The notes beneath the pieces are model-generated. The model saw only the letters and a program-made list of their open reading frames with translations, was not told the DNA's origin and did no database searches. Below are positions 16,292-24,737 of a stretch of DNA of 64,000 nucleotides, in pieces. Source of the DNA: Trinickia violacea (GTDB taxonomy: Bacteria > Pseudomonadota > Gammaproteobacteria > Burkholderiales > Burkholderiaceae). How positions within the stretch are numbered: the stretch's first letter is position 1; the number at the start of each line of letters is the position of its first letter. The position numbers were made by a program, and so were the translations under genes. The stretch covers positions 1,550,001-1,614,000 of the forward strand of contig NZ_CP040078.1 of NCBI RefSeq assembly GCF_005280735.1, read 5' to 3'.

Positions 16292-18433
16292 ATGAAAGTT
16301 GTCGTCGTTGGAGGAGGCATTGGCGGGCTCACGACCGCTCTGGCGCTGCTGCGCCACGGCATCGAGCCGATTGTACTGGAGCGGGCGCCGCAGTTGACCG
16401 AGGTGGGGGCGGGCGTCCAGATCGCCGCGAACGGCACGATCGTGCTGCGGGAATTGGGGCTGGAACCGGCGCTCGCGAAGGTCGCGACGGTGCCGGAGCG
16501 CTTCGACTATCTCGAGTTGTCGACGGGTCGTCTCTTGTACGTCGCCCCGCTCGGCAAGGAGGCCGAGGCGCGGTATGGCGCATTGCTCTACAACGTTCAC
16601 CGCGCCGATTTGATCGATTTGCTCGCGAAGGCTTTGCCGCCCAACGTGGTGCGGCTCGGGGTGGAGTGCGCGTCGGTTTCTCAGGATGACGAAGGCGCTT
16701 ACGTCACGCTGCAAAACGGCGAAGTGATCCGCGGCGACGCCGTGATCGGCGCGGATGGCATTCACTCCGCCGTTCGTACGGCCCTGCGGGGACCCGAAGA
16801 GAAGCAGTTCGCCAACATTCTGATGTGGCGCTCGCTGATCCCCGCCGACCGACTCGCCGGTCTGCGGTTGCCGGTGGCGGGGAACAACTGGTTCGGCGTG
16901 GGCAGGAACATCGTCTCGTACTGGGTGCGCAAGGACCTCTACAGCATTCTTGCGTCGGTGCCGGCCACTGAAGTGAGCCGCGAGTCGTGGACGCAGTCCG
17001 GGGACGTCGCGCAACTGCGGCGCTCGTTCGAGGGTTGCGAGCCGACCGTCAAGAAGATGCTCGAAGCCGTGGACTCGACGTTCATCACGGGCATGTACCA
17101 CCGCGACCCGATCGAGCACTGGAGCACGGGACGCATCGCGCTGCTCGGCGACGCGGCGCATGCGATGGTGCCGTATCTCGCGCAAGGCGCCTGCCAGGCG
17201 ATCGAAGACGCATGGGTCCTCGCCACCTGTCTCAAGAACCATGGGCGGTCTGGCGTGCAGGACGCGCTGCTCGAATACGAGCGGCGGCGCCAGCCGCGCA
17301 CGACGCGGATTCAGGCGGGCGCCCGGTTCGTCGTCGATTGGGCGCATGAGCCCGACGAGGCGCGGGTGCGCCAACGCAATGGACGCTTGAAGGGCCTCTC
17401 GCGTATCGATCCGCTGGCTGAGGCTTCGTGGTCGTTCGCCTGGGGGCACGACATCCTCGAGGCCGTCAAACTGCCGCCGGGCGAGGTCGTGGGTCTGAGC
17501 GCGGCGCGCGAAGGCAAGCGGATGGCGCGGCCCGAGAGCCAGCGCGCGTTCGATCTCTGGAAGGGCGTGTTCAAGCCGGATGACATCGCGCGCGGCGACC
17601 GGGGGCAGCGTGCCGCCTACGAACGGTTTCTGCTCGAGCAGTTCCCTGCGCCGGCAGGCACCGAAGTGACGGATGTCGATCTTCATGGGGTGAGCGCGTT
17701 GCGGGTGACGGCGGCAGGGGCCGGGCAAAAGGCAACCGCGAAGGCAACCGTGCTGCATTTCCACGGCGGCGGCTACGTGCTCGGTTCGGCGAAGAGCTCG
17801 GTCGAGTACGCCAGCCGTCTCTCGCACGCCCTGAACGGTCCGTGCTACACGGTCGACTATCGCCTCGCGCCCGAGCATCCGTATCCGGCGGCCTTCGACG
17901 ACGCCTTCAGCGCCTATCGCGGCTTGCTCGCTTCGGGTGTCGATCCGTCGACGGTATTCCTGAGCGGCGAATCGTCCGGGGGCGGCCTCGCCCTGGCGTT
18001 GGCGGCTGCGTTGCGTCGCGCGGGGCTGCCGTTGCCGGCCGGTGTCATCGCCATCTGCCCGCTCACCGACCTCACGCTTGGCGGCCCCTCCGTCAAGGCG
18101 AATTCGGGAGACGATCCGGCCGCGAATCGCGAGACGCTGTCGAACCTCGTCGCGTCTTACTTCCAGGGCCACGAGCCGACCGATCCGATGGTGTCGCCGC
18201 TGTTCGCCGACCTTGCGGATCTTCCGCCGGTATTCCTCTCGGCCGTGGAGGGGGAGGTGCTGGAAAGCGATACGACTCGCTTCGCGGAGCGGGCCAAGGC
18301 AGCGGGCGCGAACGTGAAGTTGAAGAGGGTGGCCGATTCGGTTCACGTGTTCACGCTGTTCCCGTTCCTGCCGGAAACCGCCGAGACGCTCGAAGAAATC
18401 GGCCAGTGGAGCCGGCAGCTCCTTCAGAAGTAG
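16292..18433 (+). CDS. FAD-dependent aromatic monooxygenase fused to HSL-type alpha/beta-hydrolase
   Basis: 713 aa in one frame. Residues 1 to about 390 form a class A flavoprotein hydroxylase like salicylate or 3-hydroxybenzoate hydroxylases: GGGIGG at 7-12, the DG motif AVIGADGIHSAV, and FAD-contact GRIALLGDAAHAMVPYLAQGA. Residues about 410-713 form a hormone-sensitive-lipase-type esterase: oxyanion HGGGYVLGS, nucleophile GESSGGG, acid ESD, and His in DSVHVF. The two activities could act in sequence on an aromatic ester. It is TetR-controlled by layout and followed by an acyl-CoA ligase and a porin. An assembly artefact is unlikely because both halves and the joint have the local codon bias. 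Confidence 0.87.
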   Translation: MKVVVVGGGIGGLTTALALLRHGIEPIVLERAPQLTEVGAGVQIAANGTIVLRELGLEPALAKVATVPERFDYLELSTGRLLYVAPLGKEAEARYGALLYNVHRADLIDLLAKALPPNVVRLGVECASVSQDDEGAYVTLQNGEVIRGDAVIGADGIHSAVRTALRGPEEKQFANILMWRSLIPADRLAGLRLPVAGNNWFGVGRNIVSYWVRKDLYSILASVPATEVSRESWTQSGDVAQLRRSFEGCEPTVKKMLEAVDSTFITGMYHRDPIEHWSTGRIALLGDAAHAMVPYLAQGACQAIEDAWVLATCLKNHGRSGVQDALLEYERRRQPRTTRIQAGARFVVDWAHEPDEARVRQRNGRLKGLSRIDPLAEASWSFAWGHDILEAVKLPPGEVVGLSAAREGKRMARPESQRAFDLWKGVFKPDDIARGDRGQRAAYERFLLEQFPAPAGTEVTDVDLHGVSALRVTAAGAGQKATAKATVLHFHGGGYVLGSAKSSVEYASRLSHALNGPCYTVDYRLAPEHPYPAAFDDAFSAYRGLLASGVDPSTVFLSGESSGGGLALALAAALRRAGLPLPAGVIAICPLTDLTLGGPSVKANSGDDPAANRETLSNLVASYFQGHEPTDPMVSPLFADLADLPPVFLSAVEGEVLESDTTRFAERAKAAGANVKLKRVADSVHVFTLFPFLPETAETLEEIGQWSRQLLQK

Positions 18434-18539
18434 CAAGGCGCATCCGCCTGGCGCACGGCGCCAGGTTCGGATGCGGCGGCGCAGTCCGTGTCGACTGTTG
18501 CGCCAACTCACTGCATTTCGTCTCAAGCCCGGAGTAGAC

Positions 18540-20204
18540 ATGACGGCAAACTCAACGCGTCGGCTGATCGACGCGCCGCAGACATCGCTTTACACGAATC
18601 TTGAAGTCTCCTCGAACCGGCATCCGGACAAGGCCGCCATCCTCTACTACGGCGGTATGGTCAGCTATCGGCAGTTGCGCTCCGAAGCCGATGCGATGGC
18701 CGGATTCCTGCAACAGCACTGCGGCGTCGCGCGGGGCGACCGCGTTGTCCTGTACATGCAGAACAGCGTGCAGTTCGTCGTCGCGTTCTATGCGGTGCTG
18801 CGCGCGGATGCGGTGGTCGTGCCCGTCAATCCGATGAACCGGAGTTCGGAGCTGCAACACATTCTGGAAGATAGCGGGGCTCGCGTCGCCTTCGTTGGCG
18901 AAGAGCTCATGGAGCATGTCCGGACGCTGCCGCGCGGCCAGTTGGACCATGTGATCCCCGCGCGCTACGCCGATTATCTTCACGAGGGGATCGATCTGCC
19001 GTTGCCCGACGTGCTGACATCGTCTTGCTCGCAGCCTCTTGCGGAAAAGATCGGCGGCCATGCTGTCGTCATCGGCTGGAACGACGCGCTCTCGCGTGCC
19101 TGTGCGCCGCGCGAGCACGAATCCAGGCCCGAGGATCTGGCGTGCATCCCTTACACATCCGGCACGACTGGCCGCCCCAAAGGTTGCATCCATACCCATC
19201 GCAGCGTGATGCATTCGACGGTCTCGTGCGCGAAGTGGCCGGACCTCGCGAGCGAGAGCGTGATGCTGTGCTCCGTGCCGCTCTTTCACGTCACCGGCAT
19301 GCAGAACTGCATGAACATGCCGATCTTCATCGGTGCCACGATGGCGGTCACGACCCGCTGGGACGCGACCTGTGCCGCGCACCTGATCGAACGCCACCGC
19401 GTCAGCGCATGGATCACGGTCCCCACGATGCTCATCGACCTGCTGAATCTCGCGAACGTCGACAAGTTCGACCTGAGCTCCATTGCGTATTTGAGCGGCG
19501 GCGGGGCCGCGATGCCGCAGGCGGTCGCGCAGCAGATCCAGCAGCGTTGGGGCATTCCGTACGTCGAAGGCTACGGCCTCACCGAGACGATGGCGGCGAC
19601 CCACATCAATCCGCCGAAGCGCAGCAAGCCCCAGTGCATGGGGGTGCCGGTCTTCAACACGAGTTCGCTCGTCGTGGACCCCGAGACGCTCGAACCGCTC
19701 GGGGAAGGCGAAACAGGCGAGATCCTCGTCAGCGGGCCTCAAGTATTCGACGGCTACTGGAAGTCGCCGGACGCCACGCGAGAGGCGTTCGTTCTGATCG
19801 ACGGAAAGCGTTACTTGCGCACGGGAGATCTCGGCTACGTCGACAGCGACGGCTATTTCTTCGTCGTCGACAGGCTGAAACGGATGATCAACGCCTCCGG
19901 CTACAAAGTCTGGCCGGCCGAGGTCGAGGCCATGCTGTTCGAGCATCCCGCCGTGCAGGAAGCGTGTGTCATTGCGACGCTCGATCCGCGTCGAGGCGAA
20001 TCGGTCAAGGCGGTCATCGTGCTTCGGAACGGCGAGCACGCGACGGAAGCCGACATCGTGTCGTGGGCCCGCGAGCGCATGGCGTCCTACAAGGTTCCGC
20101 GCGTCGTTCAGTTTGCCGACAGCTTGCCGCGCACCGCGAGCGGAAAGATCCAGTGGAGACTGCTGCAGGAAGAGGAAACGCGGAGTCGAAACGCTCGATC
20201 CTGA
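18540..20204 (+). CDS. AMP-forming acyl-CoA ligase (ANL superfamily)
   Basis: 554 aa. AMP-binding P-loop IPYTSGTTGRPKGC, YGLTE motif in EGYGLTETMAATH, hinge YLRTGDLGYVDSDGYFFVVDRLKRMI and the C-terminal catalytic Lys in RTASGKIQ. It adenylates a carboxylic acid and forms its CoA thioester. I chose ATG 18540 (MTANSTRRLIDAPQ); the frame is open to 18471. It follows the monooxygenase-esterase by 106 nt and probably activates the acid that enzyme produces. Confidence 0.92.
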   Translation: MTANSTRRLIDAPQTSLYTNLEVSSNRHPDKAAILYYGGMVSYRQLRSEADAMAGFLQQHCGVARGDRVVLYMQNSVQFVVAFYAVLRADAVVVPVNPMNRSSELQHILEDSGARVAFVGEELMEHVRTLPRGQLDHVIPARYADYLHEGIDLPLPDVLTSSCSQPLAEKIGGHAVVIGWNDALSRACAPREHESRPEDLACIPYTSGTTGRPKGCIHTHRSVMHSTVSCAKWPDLASESVMLCSVPLFHVTGMQNCMNMPIFIGATMAVTTRWDATCAAHLIERHRVSAWITVPTMLIDLLNLANVDKFDLSSIAYLSGGGAAMPQAVAQQIQQRWGIPYVEGYGLTETMAATHINPPKRSKPQCMGVPVFNTSSLVVDPETLEPLGEGETGEILVSGPQVFDGYWKSPDATREAFVLIDGKRYLRTGDLGYVDSDGYFFVVDRLKRMINASGYKVWPAEVEAMLFEHPAVQEACVIATLDPRRGESVKAVIVLRNGEHATEADIVSWARERMASYKVPRVVQFADSLPRTASGKIQWRLLQEEETRSRNARS

Positions 20205-20238
20205 GGCCGCCGTCCGGATTGACCGGCTTCTTGCCAAG

Positions 20239-20256
20239 CCCCTAGGGAAATCCCCC
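20239..20256. promoter_or_regulatory. C-rich/G-rich motif upstream of porin
   Basis: CCCCTAGGGAAATCCCCC has imperfect symmetry; its complement contains GGGGGATTTCC. A similar GGGGGTATTTCC occurs at 22410-22421, before the PHA operon. It may be a shared regulator site; this is a motif-level inference only. Confidence 0.3.
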
Positions 20257-20474
20257 ACGCCCGGCCCATGCGATGGAATAAGGCGTGCCGCGGCGGTCGA
20301 TGCGTCCGCGCCACGGAATGTAAATTTTCTGGCAGTTGGCGCCAAGGTTTCCCGGCAACGTGTCGTTTTGGGCGCGACGCCTTGACCGAAGTCGCACGGT
20401 CAGCGAGCAACCAAAGAGCGATGGATGTGGTTCATATTGTTCGTAGTACGACATAATAATATTGGAGTTTCTAC

Positions 20475-21620
20475 ATGAGGCAGGTAAGGAGATTGAAGGA
20501 GCGGTATCGGCACAAGGCGGGCCTGTTGGCCGCCGTCATGTCGACCGCGACGCTGTATTCCGTCACGGCAGCCGCGCAGTCGACGGTCACGCTCTATGGT
20601 CTCGTCGACCAGGGCATTCGCTATACGACCCACGCGAATACGAAAGGCGATTCTCAAGTCCAGATGCAAAGCGGCGAAAGCGAAAGCCACTTCGGATTCA
20701 AGGGCGTGGAAGACATTGGCGGCGGAACGAAGGTGCTGTTCCAAATCGAAAGCCGTTTCTTCCCGAACTCCGGCGTGACCGACCCCGCCTATCCGTTCTT
20801 CAATACGGCGTTTGTCGGCCTCCAGTCGAGCACGTACGGAAAGTTGACGATGGGGCGGCAGATCAACCCGCTGGCTGACGCCGTGCTGAGCGCCTTCATA
20901 ACCAATCCCTGGCTCCCGACCTACTACCAGTTTCGGCCGGAAGTCATGATGGCCCAGGGCGTGTGGACCAGCAACATGGTCAAGTACGCGGCGCGGTGGC
21001 AATACCTGACGGGCGAGGTGTCGTATGCGTTCGGCGGCAATGCGGGCGCATTCGGCTCGGGAAGCCAGATTGGGGCATCGCTGATCTTTTTGCCCGGCCT
21101 GCCATTGCGTCTTGCCGCTGCGTATCTGGACTCGCGCGATGCCGTGAACACGTCGGCGCACCTCCGATCGTGGACCGCCGGCGGGTCCTATTCGTTCGGC
21201 AGTACGACGGTCACGGCCGGCTGGGCCGTGAACCGGCAGGATGCCGGCTTTGAAGGCAATTTCCCTAACGGCCCATTCAGCACGCCGGAACTGACCGCAC
21301 TCAAGTTCAATACGTTCGGTACCCGGCAAATGTTTTATGGCGGCGTCTCGCAGGAGCTGGCGGACAAGATCCACCTTTCCGCGAACGTGTGGCGCACGAT
21401 TCAGACCGGTAAAACGCAAGCCGCCGACGGCAACGCGACGCAATTCCAGGTGCTCGCGGACTACTACTTGTCGAAGCGCACGGATGTCTATCTGGAGACC
21501 GACTACTCGCTGTATCGCGGCGGCATGGTGGGCGCCCAGTTCCAAGGCGTGAATGCGCTGAGTTCGGCGTTCGGTACGACGCAGCTAGGCGTCATGGCCG
21601 GCGTGCGGCACTTGTTCTAG
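20475..21620 (+). CDS. Gram-negative porin (Burkholderia OmpC-like)
   Basis: 381 aa outer-membrane beta barrel. A signal peptide of about 35 residues ends at AAAQ, then the typical first strand STVTLYGLVDQGIRY. It contains ESHFGFKGVEDIGGGTKVLFQIE, loop L3 region GLQSSTYGKLTMGRQ, and ends GVRHLF with the C-terminal Phe needed for BAM assembly. It probably imports the substrate of the preceding monooxygenase-ligase genes. A 270-nt leader suggests its own promoter. Confidence 0.93.
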   Translation: MRQVRRLKERYRHKAGLLAAVMSTATLYSVTAAAQSTVTLYGLVDQGIRYTTHANTKGDSQVQMQSGESESHFGFKGVEDIGGGTKVLFQIESRFFPNSGVTDPAYPFFNTAFVGLQSSTYGKLTMGRQINPLADAVLSAFITNPWLPTYYQFRPEVMMAQGVWTSNMVKYAARWQYLTGEVSYAFGGNAGAFGSGSQIGASLIFLPGLPLRLAAAYLDSRDAVNTSAHLRSWTAGGSYSFGSTTVTAGWAVNRQDAGFEGNFPNGPFSTPELTALKFNTFGTRQMFYGGVSQELADKIHLSANVWRTIQTGKTQAADGNATQFQVLADYYLSKRTDVYLETDYSLYRGGMVGAQFQGVNALSSAFGTTQLGVMAGVRHLF

Positions 21621-21645
21621 CGAGGGAGGCCGGCGGGAGCGATCG

Positions 21646-22335
21646 CTACGAATCCTGAAAGGACACCAGAGTTTCCCTCGAACAGATTTCGATGCGGCCA
21701 TACCTGAGCGCGATCGCTCCTTTTTCGGCCATCGCCTTGAGCTCGAGCGACAGCGTCTGGCGCGTGATGCCGAGCATCATGGCCAGCGTGTCCTGGGAGA
21801 CGCTGACGTCGGGGCGGCTCTGCGGCCACGCCGTCACGTCGCCCGATGCGAGCAGCAGCAGGCGCCGCGCAATGCGTGCGCGCGTCGAGTGAAGCGTGGC
21901 GTCTTCGACCATGCGATAGAGCCAGTTCATGTGGAGGGACTGCAGTTCGGCGATGGCCCGAAAGAAGGTCTGGCTTTGCATCAGTTCCTCGAAGGCCGGC
22001 GCCCGGATCATGAGGACGGTCGATCGCTCGATGGCCGCGACGTCGCGCAGGCGTGGCTGACGCGTGGTCAAGGAGGCTTGACCGAACCAGTTGCCGGCTT
22101 CGATGACGGCCAGGATCGCCTCCTTGCCGTCTTCTCGCAGCGTGAAGGCTTTGAGTCGGCCTTTCTTCAGACCATAGAAGCCGCTCGGCGTATCGCCCCG
22201 GCGGAACACGTATTCGCCGGGCTGAAGCGTGATCAATTCGCCTCGCTGAATCAGCGCCTCCTGCTCGGACGCAGGCAAGGAGCAGAACCATTGGTTGGTC
22301 CGCATCTCTTCGGACGTGTCGGTCATGGACGCCAT
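21646..22335 (-). CDS. Crp/Fnr-family transcriptional regulator
   Basis: 229 aa. The cyclic-nucleotide-binding fold covers about residues 30-145 (LITLQPGEYVFRRGDTPSGFYGLKKGRLKAF) and the winged helix about 165-220 (DTLAMMLGITRQTLSLELKAMAEKGAI). No N-terminal Cys cluster like FNR. It is divergent from the acyl-CoA ligase/PHA operon and is the obvious candidate regulator. Convergent with the porin, with a 25-nt gap. Confidence 0.92.
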   Translation of the reverse strand: MASMTDTSEEMRTNQWFCSLPASEQEALIQRGELITLQPGEYVFRRGDTPSGFYGLKKGRLKAFTLREDGKEAILAVIEAGNWFGQASLTTRQPRLRDVAAIERSTVLMIRAPAFEELMQSQTFFRAIAELQSLHMNWLYRMVEDATLHSTRARIARRLLLLASGDVTAWPQSRPDVSVSQDTLAMMLGITRQTLSLELKAMAEKGAIALRYGRIEICSRETLVSFQDS

Positions 22336-22399
22336 GTTTGAAGCAGTAAAAAGTACGCGGGGCTCAATTCATTCTATCCACCCCAGTGCGGACGGCACT

Positions 22400-22421
22400 C
22401 CCCCATTCAGGGGGTATTTCC
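22400..22421. promoter_or_regulatory. Inverted repeat in Crp/PHA-operon intergenic region
   Basis: CCCCC-ATTCA-GGGGG (22400-22414) followed by TATTTCC. It lies midway in the divergent gap, suitable for an operator, and resembles the motif before the porin. It does not resemble a classic TGTGA-N6-TCACA Crp site. Confidence 0.35.
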
Positions 22422-22541
22422 GATGCCCCGATACCCGCATGATTCTTCCAACGAAATACCGCAGGAATACCGCAGCAGGGCGAGAAAAATTAATAGATCC
22501 GAATTCGCCTGCTATCCATTTGGACACTGAAGGAGACATCG

Positions 22542-24185
22542 ATGCAGGACACCGCCAAGACGACCGCTTCCACCGCCTACGCCTATCCGCTGCTGATCAA
22601 GCAGTTGCTGCTCACGCCGTTCGTACAGGCGCAGGACGAGGAGATCGTCTACCGGGACCAGTTCCGGATGACTTATTCGACGTTGCGCGAGCGTATCGGT
22701 CGCCTCGCCAACGGCTTGAGCCAGCTTGGCGTGCAGCACGGCAGCACCGTCGGGGTCATGGATTGGGACAGCCACCGCTACCTCGAATGCTATTTCGCCG
22801 TGCCGATGATGGGCGCTGTCTTGCAGACCGTGAATGTGCGTCTGTCGCCGGCGGAGATCGCCTACACGATCAATCACGCCGGCGCTGAAGTCCTGCTCGT
22901 TCACACCGATTTTCTGCCGGTCGTCGAAGCGATCAAGGACAAACTGGAAACGGTGAAGACCTTCATCTGGATCGACGAGCCAGGCAGCGTGGCGGACGCG
23001 CACAGCATTCCGTTCTCGGCGGAATACGAGGCGATGCTCTCGGCGAACAGCACGAGCTACGCGTTCCCCGACTTCGACGAGAACACGCGCGCCACCACGT
23101 TCTACACGACCGGCACGACCGGTCTTCCGAAGGGCGTCTACTTCACGCATCGGCAGCTGGTGCTGCACACGATCACGCTCATGGCGGCGCTGGCGAGCCC
23201 CGTCTCGGGACAGCGCTTTCATCGCGGCGACGTGTACATGCCGCTCACGCCGATGTTCCATGTCCACGCGTGGGGCATGCCGTATATCGCCACGGTGCTG
23301 GGCGTGAAGCAGGTGTATCCCGGCCGCTATGTACCGGACCGGCTCGCCCGGCTGGTGCGCGACGAGGGCGTCACGTTCTCGCATTGCGTCAGCACGATTC
23401 TGCACATGCTGCTCTCGTGCGAGGAAGGGAAGGCGACGGACATGAGCAAGTGGAAGATCGTCATCGGCGGCGGCGCGCTGCCGCAAGGTCTCGCTCAAGC
23501 GGCGGTCAAGCGGGGCATCGACGTGTTCGTCGGATACGGGATGTCGGAAACCTGCCCGGTGCTCAGTCTCGCGCAGCTTCCGCCCGGGGCGGAAGCGCTC
23601 GACGTCGATGAGCAAGTTCGTCTGCGTTGCAAGACGGGGCGGCCGGTTCCGCTCGTCGACCTGCGCGTCGTCGACGACAACATGGACGATGTCGCCCGCG
23701 ACGGCCACGCCACCGGCGAAGTCGTGGCGCGCGCACCGTGGCTCACGCAGGGCTATCTGAACAATCCCGACGCTTCCGAGACGCTGTGGGCCGGCGGTTA
23801 TCTCCACACGCAGGACATCGCCCAAATCGATCCGACGGGCAACCTCCAGATCACCGACCGTCTCAAGGACGTCATCAAGTCCGGTGGCGAATGGGTGTCG
23901 TCCCTCGAGATAGAAAACCTGATCTCTCAGTACGCAGGCGTCTCCGAAGTGGCCGTCATCGGCATCAAGGATGACAAGTGGGGCGAGCGGCCGGTGGCGC
24001 TGGTCGTGCTCCAGGAGGGGGCGGCCGTCACGGAGGACGACATCAAGCAGCACGTCTTGTCGTTCAGCGCATCCGGAAAGATATCGAAGTACGCGGTGCC
24101 GCAGATTGTGAAGTTTGTCGATGCGCTAGCCAAGACGAGCGTCGGCAAGATCAACAAGAAGGGGCTGCGCGAGCAGCTCGTCTGA
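22542..24185 (+). CDS. Fatty acyl-CoA ligase (AlkK-like), first gene of PHA operon
   Basis: 547 aa ANL enzyme. P-loop FYTTGTTGLPKGVYFTHRQ, YGMSETCP, HTQDIAQIDPTGNLQITDRLKDVIKSGGEW and KTSVGKINKKGL. It resembles medium-chain acyl-CoA ligases such as AlkK. Placed first before a hydratase and a PHA synthase, it should supply acyl-CoA from exogenous fatty acids. ATG 22542 lies in AAGGAGACATCG context, a strong ribosome site. Confidence 0.92.
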   Translation: MQDTAKTTASTAYAYPLLIKQLLLTPFVQAQDEEIVYRDQFRMTYSTLRERIGRLANGLSQLGVQHGSTVGVMDWDSHRYLECYFAVPMMGAVLQTVNVRLSPAEIAYTINHAGAEVLLVHTDFLPVVEAIKDKLETVKTFIWIDEPGSVADAHSIPFSAEYEAMLSANSTSYAFPDFDENTRATTFYTTGTTGLPKGVYFTHRQLVLHTITLMAALASPVSGQRFHRGDVYMPLTPMFHVHAWGMPYIATVLGVKQVYPGRYVPDRLARLVRDEGVTFSHCVSTILHMLLSCEEGKATDMSKWKIVIGGGALPQGLAQAAVKRGIDVFVGYGMSETCPVLSLAQLPPGAEALDVDEQVRLRCKTGRPVPLVDLRVVDDNMDDVARDGHATGEVVARAPWLTQGYLNNPDASETLWAGGYLHTQDIAQIDPTGNLQITDRLKDVIKSGGEWVSSLEIENLISQYAGVSEVAVIGIKDDKWGERPVALVVLQEGAAVTEDDIKQHVLSFSASGKISKYAVPQIVKFVDALAKTSVGKINKKGLREQLV

Positions 24186-24214
24186 ACGGCAAGCGGATTT
24201 GGAGGAGACAAGCG

Positions 24215-24691
24215 ATGAGTAGCACGAGTAACAGCGGGAATTACAGCGTTGCCACGATCAATGATTTCGTGGGTCGCGAACTGGGTGTGTCGAGCTGGGT
24301 CGTCGTCGATCAAGCGCGCATCGATGCGTTCGCCGAGTGCACGGGCGACAAGCAATGGATTCACGTGGACGAGGAGCGGGCGAAACGCGAGAGTCCTTTC
24401 GGCGGCACGATCGCGCACGGCTATTTGACGCTCTCGTTGCTTGCGAGCATGGCGATCGAGATCGGCATCGTGCCCAAGGACGCAACGGCCGGGCTCAACT
24501 ATGGCCTCGACAAAGTGCGCTTCATGACGCCCGTGAAGGCGGGGGCGCGCGTGCGCAGCCGTGTCACGCTCGTCTCGGCGGAGCAGAAGGGCGGCGGCCG
24601 CATTCTGATCAAAGCCATGAACGAACTGCAAATCGATGGCGAGGACAAACCCGCGCTGGTTGCGGAAACCCTCGCGATGCTGGTCGCCTGA
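24215..24691 (+). CDS. MaoC-family (R)-specific enoyl-CoA hydratase, PhaJ-like
   Basis: 158 aa hot-dog-fold hydratase 2. The catalytic Asp/His motif is GDKQWIHVDEERAKRESPFGG with IAHGYLTLSLL after it. It would hydrate trans-2-enoyl-CoA to (R)-3-hydroxyacyl-CoA, the PHA synthase substrate, linking beta-oxidation to polymer. ATG 24215 has GGAGGAGA 6 nt upstream; the frame is open to 23978 but overlaps the ligase. The operon position supports a PhaJ role; general MaoC dehydratase remains possible. Confidence 0.88.
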   Translation: MSSTSNSGNYSVATINDFVGRELGVSSWVVVDQARIDAFAECTGDKQWIHVDEERAKRESPFGGTIAHGYLTLSLLASMAIEIGIVPKDATAGLNYGLDKVRFMTPVKAGARVRSRVTLVSAEQKGGGRILIKAMNELQIDGEDKPALVAETLAMLVA

Positions 24692-24737
24692 ATCGTGAAT
24701 GCAGGCGTTGCGAACGTATTCCTGAAGGAGCAGTGAA

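Noticed and set aside
16268..18541. Antisense open frame of 757 codons opposite the monooxygenase-esterase
   Set aside because: Same shadow effect; composition is non-protein-like and it would cover the TetR operator region.
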